From the NCBI RefSeq assembly GCF_033115175.1, contig NC_084835.1, forward strand, positions 97,742,448-97,806,447: 64,000 nucleotides of DNA. Reading direction: 5' to 3'. Of the stretch, positions 33,057 through 64,000 are shown in pieces. Below the pieces are notes generated by a model. It ran no database searches. It had not been told where the DNA came from and was given only the letters and a program-made list of their open reading frames with translations. Numbering within the stretch: position 1 is the stretch's first letter; each line of letters opens with the position of its first letter. A program made the translations under genes and the position numbers. This DNA is from Lepus europaeus. Lineage: Eukaryota; Chordata; Mammalia; Lagomorpha; Leporidae.

Positions 33057-33268
33057 AAATTGGATGAGCTTCACAAACGCATACCCTTTTGTAGGCCCTG
33101 TCCTGTTTGCCCTCCACATAATTAAGAGGAGAATCATGTCCCCCACTCATTGCCTGTAGAGCACCGGCAGCAAGTCCCTCCAAACTTACCTAATTATGTT
33201 TCTGAGCGGATCTAAAACCACAAAGTGGAATGTTGACAGGTTTCAGTGTATTAAAAGCATGTATGATG

Positions 33269-33564
33269 GGGGCTGGTGCTGTGGCACAGGTTGGTCCTCC
33301 GCCTCGGTGCCCGGCATCCCATATGCGCCGGTTCTAGTCCAGGCTGCTCCTCTTCCAATCCAGCTCTCTACTGTGGCCTGGGAAAGCAGTGGAAGATGGC
33401 CCAGGACCTTGGACCCCTGCACCCATGTGGGAGATCGAGGAAGCTCCTGGCTCCTGGCTTCAGATTTGTGCAGCTCCGGCCGTTGCGGCCATCTGGGGAG
33501 TGAACCAGCAGACGGAAGACCTTTCTCTCTCTCTCTTTCTCCTTCTCACTGTCTGTAACTCTTT
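33269..33564 (+). mobile_element. CSINE, main part, interrupted by L1
   Basis: Sense: GGGGGCTGGTGCTGTGGCAC to CTGTAACTCTTT, where an L1 enters. The AAATAAATAAATAAATAAAATC tail resumes at 34,278-34,312. Confidence 0.93.
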
Positions 33565-34266
33565 TTTTTTAAACTTTTATTTAATAAATATAAATATCCA
33601 AAGTATAGCTTTTGGATTACAGTGGCTTTTTCACCCCATAACTTCCCTCCCACCCTCAACCCTCCCATCTCCCGCTCCCTCTCCCATTCCATTCACATCA
33701 AGATTCATTTTCAATTATCTTTATATACAGAAGATCAATTTAGTATATATTAAGTAAAGATTTCAGCGGTTTGCACCCACACAGACACACAAAGTGTAAA
33801 GTACTGTTTGAGTACTAGTTATAGCATTAATTCACATTGGACAACACATTAAGGACAGAGATCCTGCATGGGGAGTAAGTGCACAGTGACTCCTGTTGTT
33901 GACTTAACAATTGACACTGTTGTTTATGGCGTCAGTAATCACCCTAGGCTCTTGTCATGAGTTGCCAAGGCTATGGAAACCTTTTGAGTTCGCCAACTCC
34001 AGTCTTATTTAGACAAGGTCATAGTCAAAGTGGAAGTTCTCTCCTCCCTTTAGAGAAAGGTACCTCCTTCTTTGATGGCCCGTTCTTTCACTGGGATCTC
34101 ACAGAAATCTTTCATTTAGGTTTTTTTTTTTTTTTTTTTTTTTTTTGGCCAGAGTGTCTTGGCTTTCCATGCTTAAAATACTCCCATGGTCTCTTCAGCC
34201 AGATCCGAATGCCTTAAGGGCTGATTCTGAGGCCAGAGTGCTATTTAGGACATCTGCCATTCTATG
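33565..34266 (-). mobile_element. L1 3' end nested in a SINE
   Basis: Reverse lagomorph L1 3' UTR, starting with poly(T) and AACTTTTATTTAATAAATA. Perfect 11-bp duplication TGTAACTCTTT at 33,554-33,564 and 34,267-34,277. A 26-base T run interrupts it near 34,120. Matches the reverse of 5,750-6,465. Confidence 0.95.
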
Positions 34267-34277
34267 TGTAACTCTTT

Positions 34278-34312
34278 CAAATAAATAAATAAATAAAATC
34301 TTTAAAAAATTT
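34278..34312 (+). mobile_element. Tail of the interrupted CSINE
   Basis: CAAATAAATAAATAAATAAA and following A-rich tail, continuing the SINE broken at 33,564. Confidence 0.9.
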
Positions 34313-34331
34313 TTTTAAAAAAAGCATGTAT

Positions 34332-34425
34332 GAGGGGTCTTCAGAAAATTTCAGAAATGTGTTTTATGAAAACTATGCCTGGATTTCAAATTTTTTTTGC
34401 ACCAGAATAATCTTTTAATACTATT
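34332..34425 (+). mobile_element. Mariner-like DNA transposon scrap
   Basis: GGGGTCTTCAGAAAATTTC, ATGAAAACTATGCCTGGATT and TTTTTTTTGCACCAGAATAA resemble a mammalian mariner MITE end. A partner-like end occurs at 46,246-46,290. Confidence 0.45.
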
Positions 34426-34479
34426 TCCTACACACTTCTAGAAGTTCCTTCATAAATATATGTAACAGTATTTACATAG

Positions 34480-35170
34480 TCTCAAAATATTACAAAGAGG
34501 AAAAGGAATCATTGCAATGGAGGAGTCTTGTGGTATTACCATAATCAAATGATCAGGGTCACCAATAATGGGACAAACATCTTCATCCCCTAGCTGTATG
34601 GAGGACGCAATTTCTTACGTAGAATTTCTTCCCAAAATATCTGACCTGAATCTAATCATAAGGAAACAATCTAAATTGAGGGACATTCTGCCAAACAGCC
34701 AATGTGAATTCTTCAAAAACATCAATGTTCTGAAAAACAAAAAGACTGAAATTGAATCAGATTAAAGGAAACTAGAGATGTGACACTTTAATGTGAGATC
34801 CTTCATTGAAATATGGATTAAAAAAATCTGAAGGACAGTATTGGGACATTTGGGAAATGAATTATATGGGATAGTATGGATTATTAATTTTCCTGATTAT
34901 AATTATATTATAGCTATATAGGAGACTGTTCTTTGTTCTTAGGAGATACATACTAAGATATTTAGCGATGAGGAACTATGGCATCTGCAATGAACTCAAG
35001 TGACTCACAAAAATGTATATAGAGGCACTGGCAGAGAGAAGGGAAGAGAGGAAATGTGGCAAAATATGAACAGTTTAAGAATCTAGATGGTCATTCATTG
35101 TTCTCCTTTTGCAACTTTGCCGTAGGTTTTAACATTCAAAATGAAAGTTGGGAGGAAGAATGTCTTTCAA
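34480..35170 (+). mobile_element. Ancient L1 3' UTR (L1M type)
   Basis: AAATTGAGGGACATTCTGCC, TTCCTGATTATAATTATATT, TTAGGAGATACATACTAAG and AATGTGGCAAAATATGAAC follow the order of the L1M 3' UTR. Contains no coding remnant. Confidence 0.78.
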
Positions 35171-36888
35171 GTAAGCTACAAAATTACTGGAAACAAATTA
35201 CTCTGCAAACATTTTGAACACTGAATATGTACATCAAGATTCCTTTCTTGGCCTGGATATGGGACTTCTGGTAAGATGTGAAGTTAGTGCTCTAGCATTT
35301 TTTCAGGAAAAAGAAGAGAGTTGTGTTAGCTTAAGACTGGAGATCAGAGAATCCACTGTACATCTGAAATTCTAGTGTTGAGATTTTATCAAGATTTCAG
35401 CAGTATCCAGCCTTTGTATCTCCCACGTTTCCTGGGTAATTTTCCAGTGCTTAAGCATAGTTTCCCTGTCTTCCTACAACAGTCAAAAGTGATGGTAGGT
35501 GAAGCAGCAGTGGCTTTGGAAGTTTCAGTCATGAAAACTGGGAAAAGTTGGTGAAGTGGGTGGGGCCGGACAATTTTTCAAATTGGGTATGTGAATCTGA
35601 ATGAGTGACACAAGCACATTTGCCAATCTTGAATGGTTTAGAAAGTTACCTACGTGCTCACAGGTTAATATAGCCATAACATAATATCTTGAATTTTTGT
35701 CCTTACAACAAATACCTACTTTAGAAAGTTAAATTTGTCACACAAGAATCAAATTTAATGCATGCAGACAGTAACCTACAAATCATAACCAAACTCCTTC
35801 ATTTTAAGTTTACCCTAAGTCTTGGTGGGTTCCCAGTAGCTTAAGACATTGTCTCAAACTTAGGTGAAAGGCAAATATTTGTGCTTTTCTCCTTGTTTGA
35901 AAGTTGTTTGCGGTGTCTATATCCTTAGCAAACCCAGTTAGAATTTCACGTAATAACATAACCTTAGGCAAATCTCTGTACCCCCTTGGGTCTGACTTTA
36001 CTCAGGAAAATACTAATGTTGGTGGAGGGAGAGAACATTTCACTGACTCAGAAACAGAGAGACAGACAGTTGAACAGGTTGGGTTTCCTGCTCATGCAAC
36101 AAGGAAAATCGTATACCATGGGTGCGTCTTAGGGAACTGTGGGACATCTTGGTAGGAGGCTTAATGTTAGGATTGGGGCACTGGTTAGGTGATTAAAGAC
36201 GATGCAAAGCAGAAGAGCTTTACTCTGCACTGGGTACAGTGAGCAAGCAGGGACAAGGCTGTCAATATAATCCTATCTAGAAAGAGGGCAGATCAGAGGA
36301 TAAAGCTACAACTGGGAGAGAAACCACAGTGCCTTCTACAAGTATCAGGTAGAAGAAGGGATGTTTCTTATTGTGTGACCTTGTTTTGTGTCTCTAGGCA
36401 GAATTATGGGCCTCTCAGTCTCCATCAGAGAGAGACCTGTCTGATGCCCAGTGCTTTGTAAGGTTGTTTACGTGCTGAAGGAGAACAGCGGGAGCACCAG
36501 GCCAGTTCTGCCGCTATCCAGGGCGAGCTCCTAAGAACCAGACCAGTTTCCTGAGGCTGGGCTTTTTCTTTCTCAGCTGTTATAGGGTGAGTGTATCTGG
36601 TATACAGTTTAGCTCTTTTCAGATCTAGTTTTCCTGTTGAGGTTTTGAAGATAGGCCTAGACCTGAGCTGGGGGTGAACTGTCTGAAGTGAGGCTTCCTT
36701 GGTCAGCCACCCAGAAAGGTTGTGAATCTACCCTTAAGTTGGAAGTTGGGTTTAAGATGCTGTGTCCCTCCACGATAGACTGTTTCCTTCCCTGTGTCAT
36801 ATTTCAACAATTGTTCCTAATGAGTACACTCCTGGGGGTGTCTTGTTCCATAACTGGGGGGGAGAGGGGCTGGTTATGTGTATTTTTT

Positions 36889-37228
36889 TTTTTTTAATTT
36901 TTTTGACAGGCAGAGTGGAGAGTGAGAGTGAGAGACAGAGAGAAAGGTCTTCCTTTTTGCCATTGGTTCACCCTCCAATGGCCGCCGCGGTAGGTGCGCT
37001 GTGGCCGGCGCACCGCGCTGTTCCGATGGCAGGAGCCAGGTGCTTCTCCTGGTCTCCCATGGGGTGCAGGTCCCAAGGACTTGGGCCATCCTCCACTGCA
37101 CTCCCTGGCCACAGCAGAGAGCTGGCCTGGAAGAGGGGCAACCGGGACAGGATCGGTGCCCCGACCGGGACTAGAACCCGGTGTGCCGGCGCTGCAAGGC
37201 GGAGGATTGGCCTGTTAAGCCACGGTGA
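36889..37228 (-). mobile_element. CSINE, second subtype
   Basis: Reverse copy: TTGACAGGCAGAGTGGAGAG, CTCCCATGGGGTGCAGG, ending TTAAGCCACGG. Little diverged. Confidence 0.93.
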
Positions 37229-37269
37229 TTCTGATGTGTGCTCCTAGCTAAGAAACAGTATACCCTGGT

Positions 37270-37560
37270 GTCCATATAATCAGCTTTTGGCCTATTCTAT
37301 TCCATTGGTCTCTATGCAAGTTCCACCTACTTTAATTACTAGTTTTAGAAGTCCTGATACCGGCCAGGGGAAGTCTTCCACTGTCCCAAGGAGGGTCTTC
37401 TTATCCATGAGTCGTTGCTTTTCCATATCAATTTTGCAGTGCATTTGTCAGTATTAAAAAAAAAGTGTTGAACAACTTGGGGATAATTGACATTTTTGTA
37501 GTGTGGAATCTATATGTACATTTCTGCATTTCTTGGTGTTTTTCACTTATTTCATAAATT
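37270..37560 (-). mobile_element. Old L1 fragment
   Basis: TTCTATTCCATTGGTCTCTA and ATCAATTTTGCAGTGCATTT then TTGGGGATAATTGACATTTT are L1 ORF2-end sequence in reverse. Confidence 0.7.
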
Positions 37561-37861
37561 CCTCCACACATTTCCCACTTTTAATGCCTTGTCTATGCTA
37601 TGTGATTGGGTCCATCTCTAGGCCCTCTGCTCGTCATTAATCCATCAGTCTTTTCCTATGCCCAAACTGTCTTGAGTTCTACAGCTGTGAAGTGTTTAAC
37701 AACCTGTACTATCTTCCAGGGCAAGTCTTCCCCCACCCTCTGGTTTAAACTGTCATAAACATGGTTGAATATAGGCCCCAGGGTGAAGTTTCTCAGGGGC
37801 ATTCAACTTTTCAGCCAATGTGTAGCTGCAGCTTTAAATTTCCTTTAGATTTGCATACCAC

Positions 37862-37881
37862 TTTATTCAAAAGTATTTATT
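37862..37881 (-). terminator. Candidate distal poly(A) signals of MYO5B
   Basis: Two AATAAA hexamers on the minus strand, 14 bases apart, at the left edge of repeat-poor sequence before an L1 fragment. Confidence 0.45.
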
Positions 37882-40611
37882 TTCACACGTTTTATCCACA
37901 GCCAAATATTACAGTGACTATTACAAGCATTTTTCTATAAATAAGTGTAGTTTACAGGTTTGTTCAAAATGGAAAAATATCGATATTTGTTTTATAATAT
38001 TAGATATTCCCCTGAATACAATGTGATCTTTGGAGAGGCAGTCCTTCATCTAAACATCAGTTAGTGGCAAACTGTTTTATTCAAATCTAGATGGTTTTGA
38101 CACAGCATCACTTTCTTTTAGAAAGTAGGTGAATTTCATCAGATTGAACCCCATTATTAGAATTATAAAATTTTAGGAATAGTCTTCAATATCTAATGAC
38201 CTTTGTAATTAAAAAGTCATGTTTTGTCATTTGGCATTAACCTCTAACTTCCTAGACCCTTTAATTCTCTAATTATGGCACCAGTGTGTACAAAGAGTGA
38301 ATTATGGGTATTTGGCTCATGCAGCAAACCGAGAAACCAACCCCAGATACTCTGAGGAAAGGCTCCAGGGTTCTGCCCCTGCTGCGAGTTGTGTGGACGC
38401 CAGACAAACACTGCAATTTAGGATACCCTGGTTGCCTTAGAATCAGGTCAAGTGTATGAAAACAATTTAATTCATCTATGCAAAGAAGTGGAGTCTAACT
38501 TACTTTTTACTGTACTCCTAATGCATTGATGCCCTAAGTAAATATTTGATGAATTGATGGTAGATAGCACTGTTAATTGTGTTTTCTAAATTTTTGAAGC
38601 TCCTAGCTTTTACAAAAGCCTTAAAATTTAGTACTAGGAAGCCAAGGGAAGCAACTCCTACTGACATGCTCTATGGGAAGGGGGAGACGGTGTGCCTTTG
38701 AGTCCAGTCTGCTTGCTAGGTGAGCCTACCGCTACCGTCACTCTAACTGTAGATATGATGGCACAAGGAGAATGCATGTAGTATCGTGATAGGGTTGTCT
38801 GCTTCGGCCACAACTATTTCATGTGCACATCTTACCATGGGTAAATAGGTTCCAAGAAATACTTAACACACAAATCATTCTGCAAATATTTAAGTAACCT
38901 TTAAAATGCTTCTAATGTTTCAAAAGACAAATCAATACTCCACCATGTTGTCATGGCAAATATTAAAAGTCTTCCCATACCAACACTTATTTCAGAAAAA
39001 CAATTGGTACGTCAGTTATTTGAATAACTGCTAAAGGCACATCGTGAGAAAGTGTTAACTAAATTTTAAATCTTGAAAAGACAGTGCAGAGTTCAGAAGT
39101 TTATGTTGAATTATTTCAAGTTATTACTGATTCCATGAACTTGGGGAGTGAGTCGAACTGATTTGAAAAATGCAGAGAGAAATGCTAGATGGTTTCCCTA
39201 AAGATGTTTCTTCCAGCCTCCAAGTATGAAGCTGGACATTCAGTATCAAAGTACTGTGCAAGAATTTGCCAGTCATCTGTAAATTAAGCACAGCTCCGGT
39301 GAAATGCTTTTTGGGATCTGCTATTTCTTAGGCTAAGTAGAAGACGAATCATGAGGACACCTTCCCGTTTATTCTATTTACCCAGCTTTTACTCAGTGAG
39401 CCTCTGGCACCCAGTGATTCACCAATGACAGCAGAGGAGCGACCCAAAGAGATGGCAAGAATGAAGCTGTTAAGACAGTACGTAAGGACAGTTGGCCAGT
39501 GTATTTGTGGAATGACTGCTGGTCTAAACTCCTTTATCCTCAAGGCATTTTTGGTTATCTTGAAGGTTAAGGACAGTGTTTCATTCCATGAGAGGCTGAG
39601 TTTCAAACTAATGTGCACCAAAAAGCAAATTAAACTTCATAAGCTAGAGAGAAGAGGCAGCCACAGGCCCGTTTGCGTTAGGCTGGCCTTCCCAACAAAG
39701 CATGTGGGTTGAAAGGTGGCATGGACCTCGTGGTTGTGTGACTGGGCAACAAGGGCCAGCATAGCTCTGTGTAGATGCCCAAGAGAAGCCAGGGTGTTTC
39801 CGGTGGGCCTAGAGGGGGTAACACCCACGGCAGTGTGTCTGGACATAACTGTCGGCAGTCTTAACCCCAGCGCAACTCCTGTGCTGGCCCAGCAGGTGAG
39901 AAGAGTAGCCCACGAAGACGCCGAGCTGAGTGCACAGTCTGTGTGGGGGGGCCTGCAGTGTGGAAATCTTCTCAATAGGATGGGAGGCCATTCCTGTAGG
40001 ATGTGCAAGCAGTCATGGAACCGCCTACTGTTAGCAAGATGGTCAAAAATGAGGGGAAAGAATGTACAATCTTTTCTAATTGAATGCTTGCTTTTGAAGA
40101 GTCCAGAAAACCCTAAAAAACCCTAAGAGCAGAAACATCTAAACCTGTTACACTATTACTGAATATTCTTAAATCCTTATTTCATAACATTTACAGTAAC
40201 TTTTATGTGGCAAGTATGAAAAATGGTGAAAATAACCTGAAAAGGGAAAGTTGGCTTCAACTATTTAATTCCCTTTAAAAAAACAAAACAAACCTTTGGG
40301 TAATCAATGAGCTAATTATTTTTTAATGGTTTCCCAAACAATCTGATTCTCAGACTGAAGTTTGCTTTTCCCTGTTTTGGTTGTGTGGAGTTAGTGGTGC
40401 CTTATATGAAGTTCCTATTGGAGGTTTGATGGCATTAAGAAATTAAAGGATTTCATACTTAATTTTTATATCTGCAAATAAAACAATTGTTGTTACTGTT
40501 TCCTAATATTTAGTTTATATTGATTTTTGTGAGAATTTTGTTGGTAAATGTATGGACTAGCATTGGAAACATACTTTTCCCATCATACACTCACATTTGA
40601 ACTTTGGGACA

Positions 40612-40921
40612 GTTTTTTTTAAGGTTTATTTTAAAGGTACAGTGACAGAGAAACATGACCTCCATCCTCTGATTTACTCTCCAAATGGCTACAATAGCCA
40701 GGGCTGGGCCAGGCAAATGCCAGGAGTCTGGAACTCCATCTGGGTCTCCCACATGGGTGACAAAGGGCCCGAAGCACTTGGGCCAGCTTCCACTGCTCTC
40801 CCAGGCACATCAGCAGGGAGCTGGATCAGGAGTAGAGCAGCCAGGACTTGAACTAGCGCTCTGATACAGGATTCTAGTGTTGCAGGTGGTGGCATAACCC
40901 ACTAGGACACAATGCCAGCCC
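40612..40921 (-). mobile_element. CSINE in the MYO5B 3' UTR
   Basis: Reverse on the plus strand, hence sense to MYO5B: TTTTTTTTAAGGTTTATTTT to the head ACACAATGCCAGCCCC. Moderately diverged. Confidence 0.9.
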
Positions 40922-41643
40922 CAGGACAGCAGTGTTTTTAGCACAGCTGTTCCTTAAACCCCAGGCTACACAAAAGGGTTTGAACACACGACCGACTGAA
41001 TCTTTTAGTTATGCTTCAGAAACTAATACTCCAAATGTTTGGTCTGGAGATCAGCTATACCATTCTCTATATCAGCAGCCATTAAAAGTACTCTGGGAAT
41101 ACTTATTGGGAAGCCTGGGCCCACAGTTTTGTATTTGAAACCTCTCACTACAAACTCATCCACACTTAGGGGTCGTCTGCCTGGGTAAAGGTCAGGATAT
41201 GTTGTTATCATAGTTAATAGTACCTTTATTTAGTAAAAGTCCTTTGAAGGCAATTTATGTGACTTGCTATATCTTTAATATAATTTTAATTTCGACATTC
41301 TCCAGTTATATGCAAAGAGCAAAACTAGGCAGCTTCCATTTTACAGAACTGGCACCTTTTATATGGCCATGGGGACTTTTGGGTGGCCTTAGATTATGTG
41401 TATGTGTTTAGACTGAAATCCACCTTAAAAAAATTTCCATATTTCAAGTGTTTTTATTCTGAGCAGTAGGTACAAAAAATAATGACATGGGTGTGGCTTG
41501 TTCCGTGTAGTGCAGCACTCTCCACGTGTAGTCGGGCTCTGATAGAATCCACTTTCACCACCTCACACAGATCCCTGAATTCACTTTCCTGTGTGTATGC
41601 GCTTCCTTGCTTTTGCTGGGACTCAAGTTAACGTTGGAAGCCT

Positions 41644-60454
<18,811 letters not shown>

Positions 60455-63400
60455 CTGAAAAGCAGAAGGAAGCAGAGTGGGAAAAGAGCTGAGCCTGGCC
60501 CCGGGTGGCGGGGTGTGGCCTGCAGCTGCCGTCCCGCAAACACTGGCTCAGAGACCTGGCCGGGACGGTGCTGCCCCTGCCGTGGCGCCCAGGAAGCAGA
60601 GGATGAGTCAGAAGCGGTCATCACCACAGCAGGAGGGCAAACTCCCCCAGGTCCTGGCTCTCTGGCACCCCAGGGCTCCCCCAAGCCAAGCCTCCTGGGG
60701 TTGCCATGCCAACCCCCCAGGAGACAGCCTGGCATCCCTGGATGGAATGGGTGGGAACGCAGGGGCAGGGAGCCCTCACGGGAAGGGCCAGCAAGATCAC
60801 CTGGGGCCCAGCAGAAAAGCAGGACCGTGGCCTTGGCCATCCTGTCACTGCTCAGTCCCTAGCAACTGTTGCCACTGGGCGCCAACCAGTCCACTGGGAC
60901 CAGAACAGGAAGCCTTGGGGAAGAGGGTTTTGTTGTCATGAATGCCACCTTGTCCCAGGCGCCTTCCATGGGGGGGGGGGGTGGCAGGAAGAGGGGACAG
61001 CAGCCCCTGCTGTCATCCTGAGAGCCAGGGTGCCACAGAGTTACAGGGAGGTCACAGGGGGTGGCCGTCTATCTCAGAGCCTAGAAAACACCTTGAGTGA
61101 CAGTCGTCTTAGGGCTGGGCTGCAGCCGTGAGCAGGCACTATGGCTACTGCAGACCTCGAGTCTAAGGAGAGCTGTTAGGGTTTACTTATCTCAACAAAC
61201 AAGTCAAAACCCTCCAGCTGAGAGGCACCGGAAGTGCCAGCCTGGCTGCCTGGAGCTGTGGCACAGAGTGAACCCACGGTGGGGCTCCGAGTGGGCTCTG
61301 CGCCCCGGCCAGGTCCCCTGCTGCCGACTCTGCTCTCCAGAGCAGTGCCACAGTGCACGCGTGTCCCGCGGCAACTGCAGGGCCACCCCTCCCCCTCTCT
61401 GCCACAGAACCCTTTCCCTAGCCAACTGCACTGAATCCTCAGCTGTGACAAGGGATGAACCGATGCTTGCGGGCAAATGACTTGGAGGAACCCAGGCCAG
61501 GGCACTGTGACCGCCAGCCAGTCCCCAAGTTGCCCTGGGCGCCGCCCACCACACCCAGAAGGCAAAACCACACCTGTGTCTTTCCCGCCCTGTCCTGAGA
61601 ACTTCCACTAGACCCAGAGGGGGCAGACGCTGGCTACCTACAGCCAACTGAAGCCCGGCTGCTCCAGCCCGGACACATGAGCCCGGTAGCCAGGTGCTGG
61701 CCACTGTACTGTGTTCAGGAGCCCTGGTAGCTCAGCTGGCCAGTGTGACACCATGCCCGAACCACTCAGTACAGGGGACTCTGGTGGCTCTCCACGGGGG
61801 AGGACTTCCTGTGTCTGCCAGCTCTTCAGGCCAACCCCCTCCCAAATTCCAGAAGACTACGTCCCTTGACAGGCTAAGGGGAACTGTGTAAAGCTTTGCC
61901 CCCACACTTGTGGCGACACACGAACCACCCAGAAATCTGGAAGTTTAAAATCTGCAGATCGAGGACAAGGAGACCACGGGGGCCCAAAGTCAGAGGGCAC
62001 AGCCACAGGAGAGCGAGCTCGGCTCAAGACCGACACCCGGACCCTCCCAAGTCGCTGCCATCGCGGTGCACGCTGCACCCTCCCTCTGAGCGTGTGACTC
62101 CCCGGTGCCTCCGGCCTGGGGCTGTTTCCCTGGCTTCCTGCTCATGGCCTGAGAGCCTCCTGGCACACAGCGGTGATCACCTGTGTGCCCAGCGGCACCC
62201 GGGAGCCAGGAACGCTTGCTGAGCAGGAGAACACGAGTTCCTGACCACTCTGTTTGCAGGTCCCGGCCTTGGCCTGGGTAAGGTGGAAGGCGCTGCACAC
62301 GGGCAGTGCCCTGCAGCCAGGCTGCAGGCTGGGCCCTCCTCCTCAGGCTCACCCTCCCTCACCTCCAGTCCAGGCTGCTGCTCTGGCCGAGGGGCTTGCG
62401 GTGCTGTCCTGCTCTCCCCTGGGTGGTTTCTCAAGGTGGGACCGCCCACTCTCCTCCTGGGCTAGCCCCATGACCTAGCATTGTACCTCTACAGCACCCA
62501 GGCCTCTCTGCAAGGTGGTCGCCTGCCATGCTACTTGGTCAACAAGTAGCGAGGGTCAGCAAGTGCATTCCCCAGGCTGCCTCTCTGACCTGGCAGAACT
62601 GGCTCAACAACACGTGCTTCTTCCATAAAGCCACCCGTGTGGATACGTGAGTGACAGTGACACACGCACAGGGAGAAGGAAAGCCGTGCGCACACAAGTC
62701 CTATTCAGGGGGCAGTGGTTGGTCCAGGTCCCCAGCTCTCTTGGGATTCAGGGAGCCAAGCACCCGACCATGGATCCCCTGTTTATAAGGCGAAATGGCA
62801 CTGTTGAATGGGCTTCTGGACTGGCCGCATCGCTGGTGAGGTCTGGGGGCACCTGCCGCCGCTCCCTGCTGTGGGCACACCCACTTCAGAAGGCTCTCTC
62901 CTGCCCATGCTCCTGTGCGGGTGTCCTCATCCAGGGACTGCTCCCTCTTCCTCCTCTCTGCCAGTCTCCACGGCTACACTCCCTTTTCGCCTCACTTCCT
63001 CCCAAGAGCCTCCCCTGAATTCTTGTAGAATCACGATTCTAGAACAATGATCGCTGCTCCTTCCATGTGCCTCACTTTCCCTGCTGTCCTGTGAGCCCTC
63101 TGTGGATGGAGGCTCCCATCTCTCCAGCACCTGCTAGGGGTCCCCTGGTGGCTGCCTGCGCAGCCGGCCACAACAGAGCCTCGCGTTCCTCCTCCCATCA
63201 TTCCCCACTGCATCCAGCTTAGCTGTGTGATGGTTTTTTTTTTTTTTTTTTTTTTTTGACAAGCAGAGTGGACAGTGAGAGAGAGAGACAGAGAGAAAGG
63301 TCTTCCTTTGCTGTTGGTTCACTCCCCAATGGCCGCTGCAGCCAGCGCACCGCGCTGATCCGAAGCCAGGAGCCAGGTGCTTATCCTGGTCTCCCATGGG

Positions 63401-64000
63401 GTGCAGGGCCCAAGCACTTGGGCCATCCTCCACTGCACTCCCGGGCCACAGCAGAGAGCTGGCCTGGAAGAGGGGCAACCGGGATAGAATCCGGCGCCCC
63501 AACCGGAACTAGAACCTGGTATGCCGGTGCCGCTAGGCAGAGGATTAGCCTGTTGAGCTACAGTGCTGGCCATGATGGATCTTAACAGTAAACAGCACTG
63601 CTGGTTCTGGAACTGGGCCTTGGACGGCCTCGAGCCTCTGGCTTGCGTTCTCTCGGCTGCCTGCTGCACGTCAAACAGCCTGGGCTGAGGCCGTGGACCA
63701 CAGGAGACCATGTGGAGACAGAGCCCACGAGAACCAAGACACAGGAGTGAGGCTCTCTCGGCTATTCCAGCCCCAGCCAATGCCACATACAGCAAAGACG
63801 AGCTGTGCCCGTTGGGCATGAATTCCTAACCCACATGGTGGCTGCTATCTCAAGCCATTAGTTTTAAGTGACTCGGCTCCGTGAAGACGGGAATTTTAGT
63901 TCTCTACCAGCAGCAGACTGGAGAGTTCTAGAATCTCTTATTGCAGGGCTAAGGACGCACACCTTGTCCGCCCGTTTAGACGCAGGCCACCCTGACCCTG
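60455..64000 (-). other. MYO5B intron 31 (partial)
   Basis: At least 3.5 kb to the right edge. Contains one SINE (63,235-63,571). No further MYO5B exon could be identified. Confidence 0.75.
63235..63571 (-). mobile_element. CSINE, second subtype
   Basis: Reverse copy with a 23-base T tail, GACAAGCAGAGTGGACAGTG and head CTACAGTGCTGGCC; TGATGG flanks both sides. Little diverged. Confidence 0.94.

Larger units (their letters stand above)
30051..37845. other. Intergenic interval between SCARNA17/ACAA2 and MYO5B
   Basis: Mostly retroelements: SINEs, three L1 pieces and a mariner-like scrap. 35,170-36,888 and 37,560-37,845 show nothing recognisable. No coding exon was found in either direction. 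Confidence 0.8.
37845..41643 (-). other. MYO5B: MYO5B 3' UTR (probable extent)
   Basis: Sequence left of the stop codon with no coding content. AATAAA signals on the minus strand lie at 41,225-41,230 (short form), 39,368-39,373, 38,076-38,081 and, twice close together, at 37,862-37,867 and 37,876-37,881. The last pair would give a ~3.8 kb 3' UTR, in line with the long human one. It would carry the SINE at 40,612-40,921 in sense. Which site is used cannot be told here. Confidence 0.55.

Noticed and set aside
63963..64000. Possible end of MYO5B exon 31 at the right edge (AAG/GTGTGC donor on the minus strand)
   Set aside because: The frame needed to join exon 32 is open for 12 codons, but that is easily due to chance, and I could not match the residues to MYO5B.

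Overview
This window is mammalian genomic DNA, almost certainly from a lagomorph and most likely the European rabbit. More than twenty-five copies of the lagomorph C-repeat (CSINE) family and several L1 3' ends of one recurring type support this. Two genes are read from spliced exons on the minus strand. They lie in tandem, as they do at human 18q21.1. No bacterial, plasmid or CRISPR features are present.

Positions 1-29,232 hold ACAA2, the mitochondrial 3-ketoacyl-CoA thiolase. Exons 8 to 1 run left to right. The window begins inside intron 8, so exons 9-10 (including the distal catalytic His and Cys) are outside. All eight exons have consensus splice sites and join in frame to 318 codons. 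The introns carry most of the repeats, including two probable retroviral LTR remnants, a 14-bp-duplicated L1 insertion and many SINEs.

Positions about 28,650-30,130 form the CpG-island promoter of ACAA2. Just upstream of it, on the plus strand at about 29,781-30,050, is a small non-coding RNA gene that I identify as SCARNA17 (mgU12-22/U4-8). It carries an 11-nt guide matching U12 snRNA and an 11-nt guide matching U4 snRNA. Each is placed so that the fifth nucleotide before box D' pairs with the expected methylated base (U12 G22 and U4 C8). The two genes are divergent and share the GC-rich interval.

Positions about 30,180-37,850 are intergenic and filled with L1 and SINE sequence, including an L1 nested inside a SINE. 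Positions about 37,850-60,454 hold the 3' part of MYO5B: the 3' UTR and nine coding exons (matching human exons 40 to 32). They encode the end of the coiled coil and the whole globular tail (dilute) domain, 441 residues ending at the stop codon. Intron 39 holds a compact solo LTR with TATA and poly(A) signals and an old L1. Positions 60,455-64,000 are intron 31 of MYO5B.

Exon coordinates were read directly from the sequence. Protein and RNA identities rest on remembered family sequences. Repeat boundaries are good to about 10 bases unless a target-site duplication is cited.
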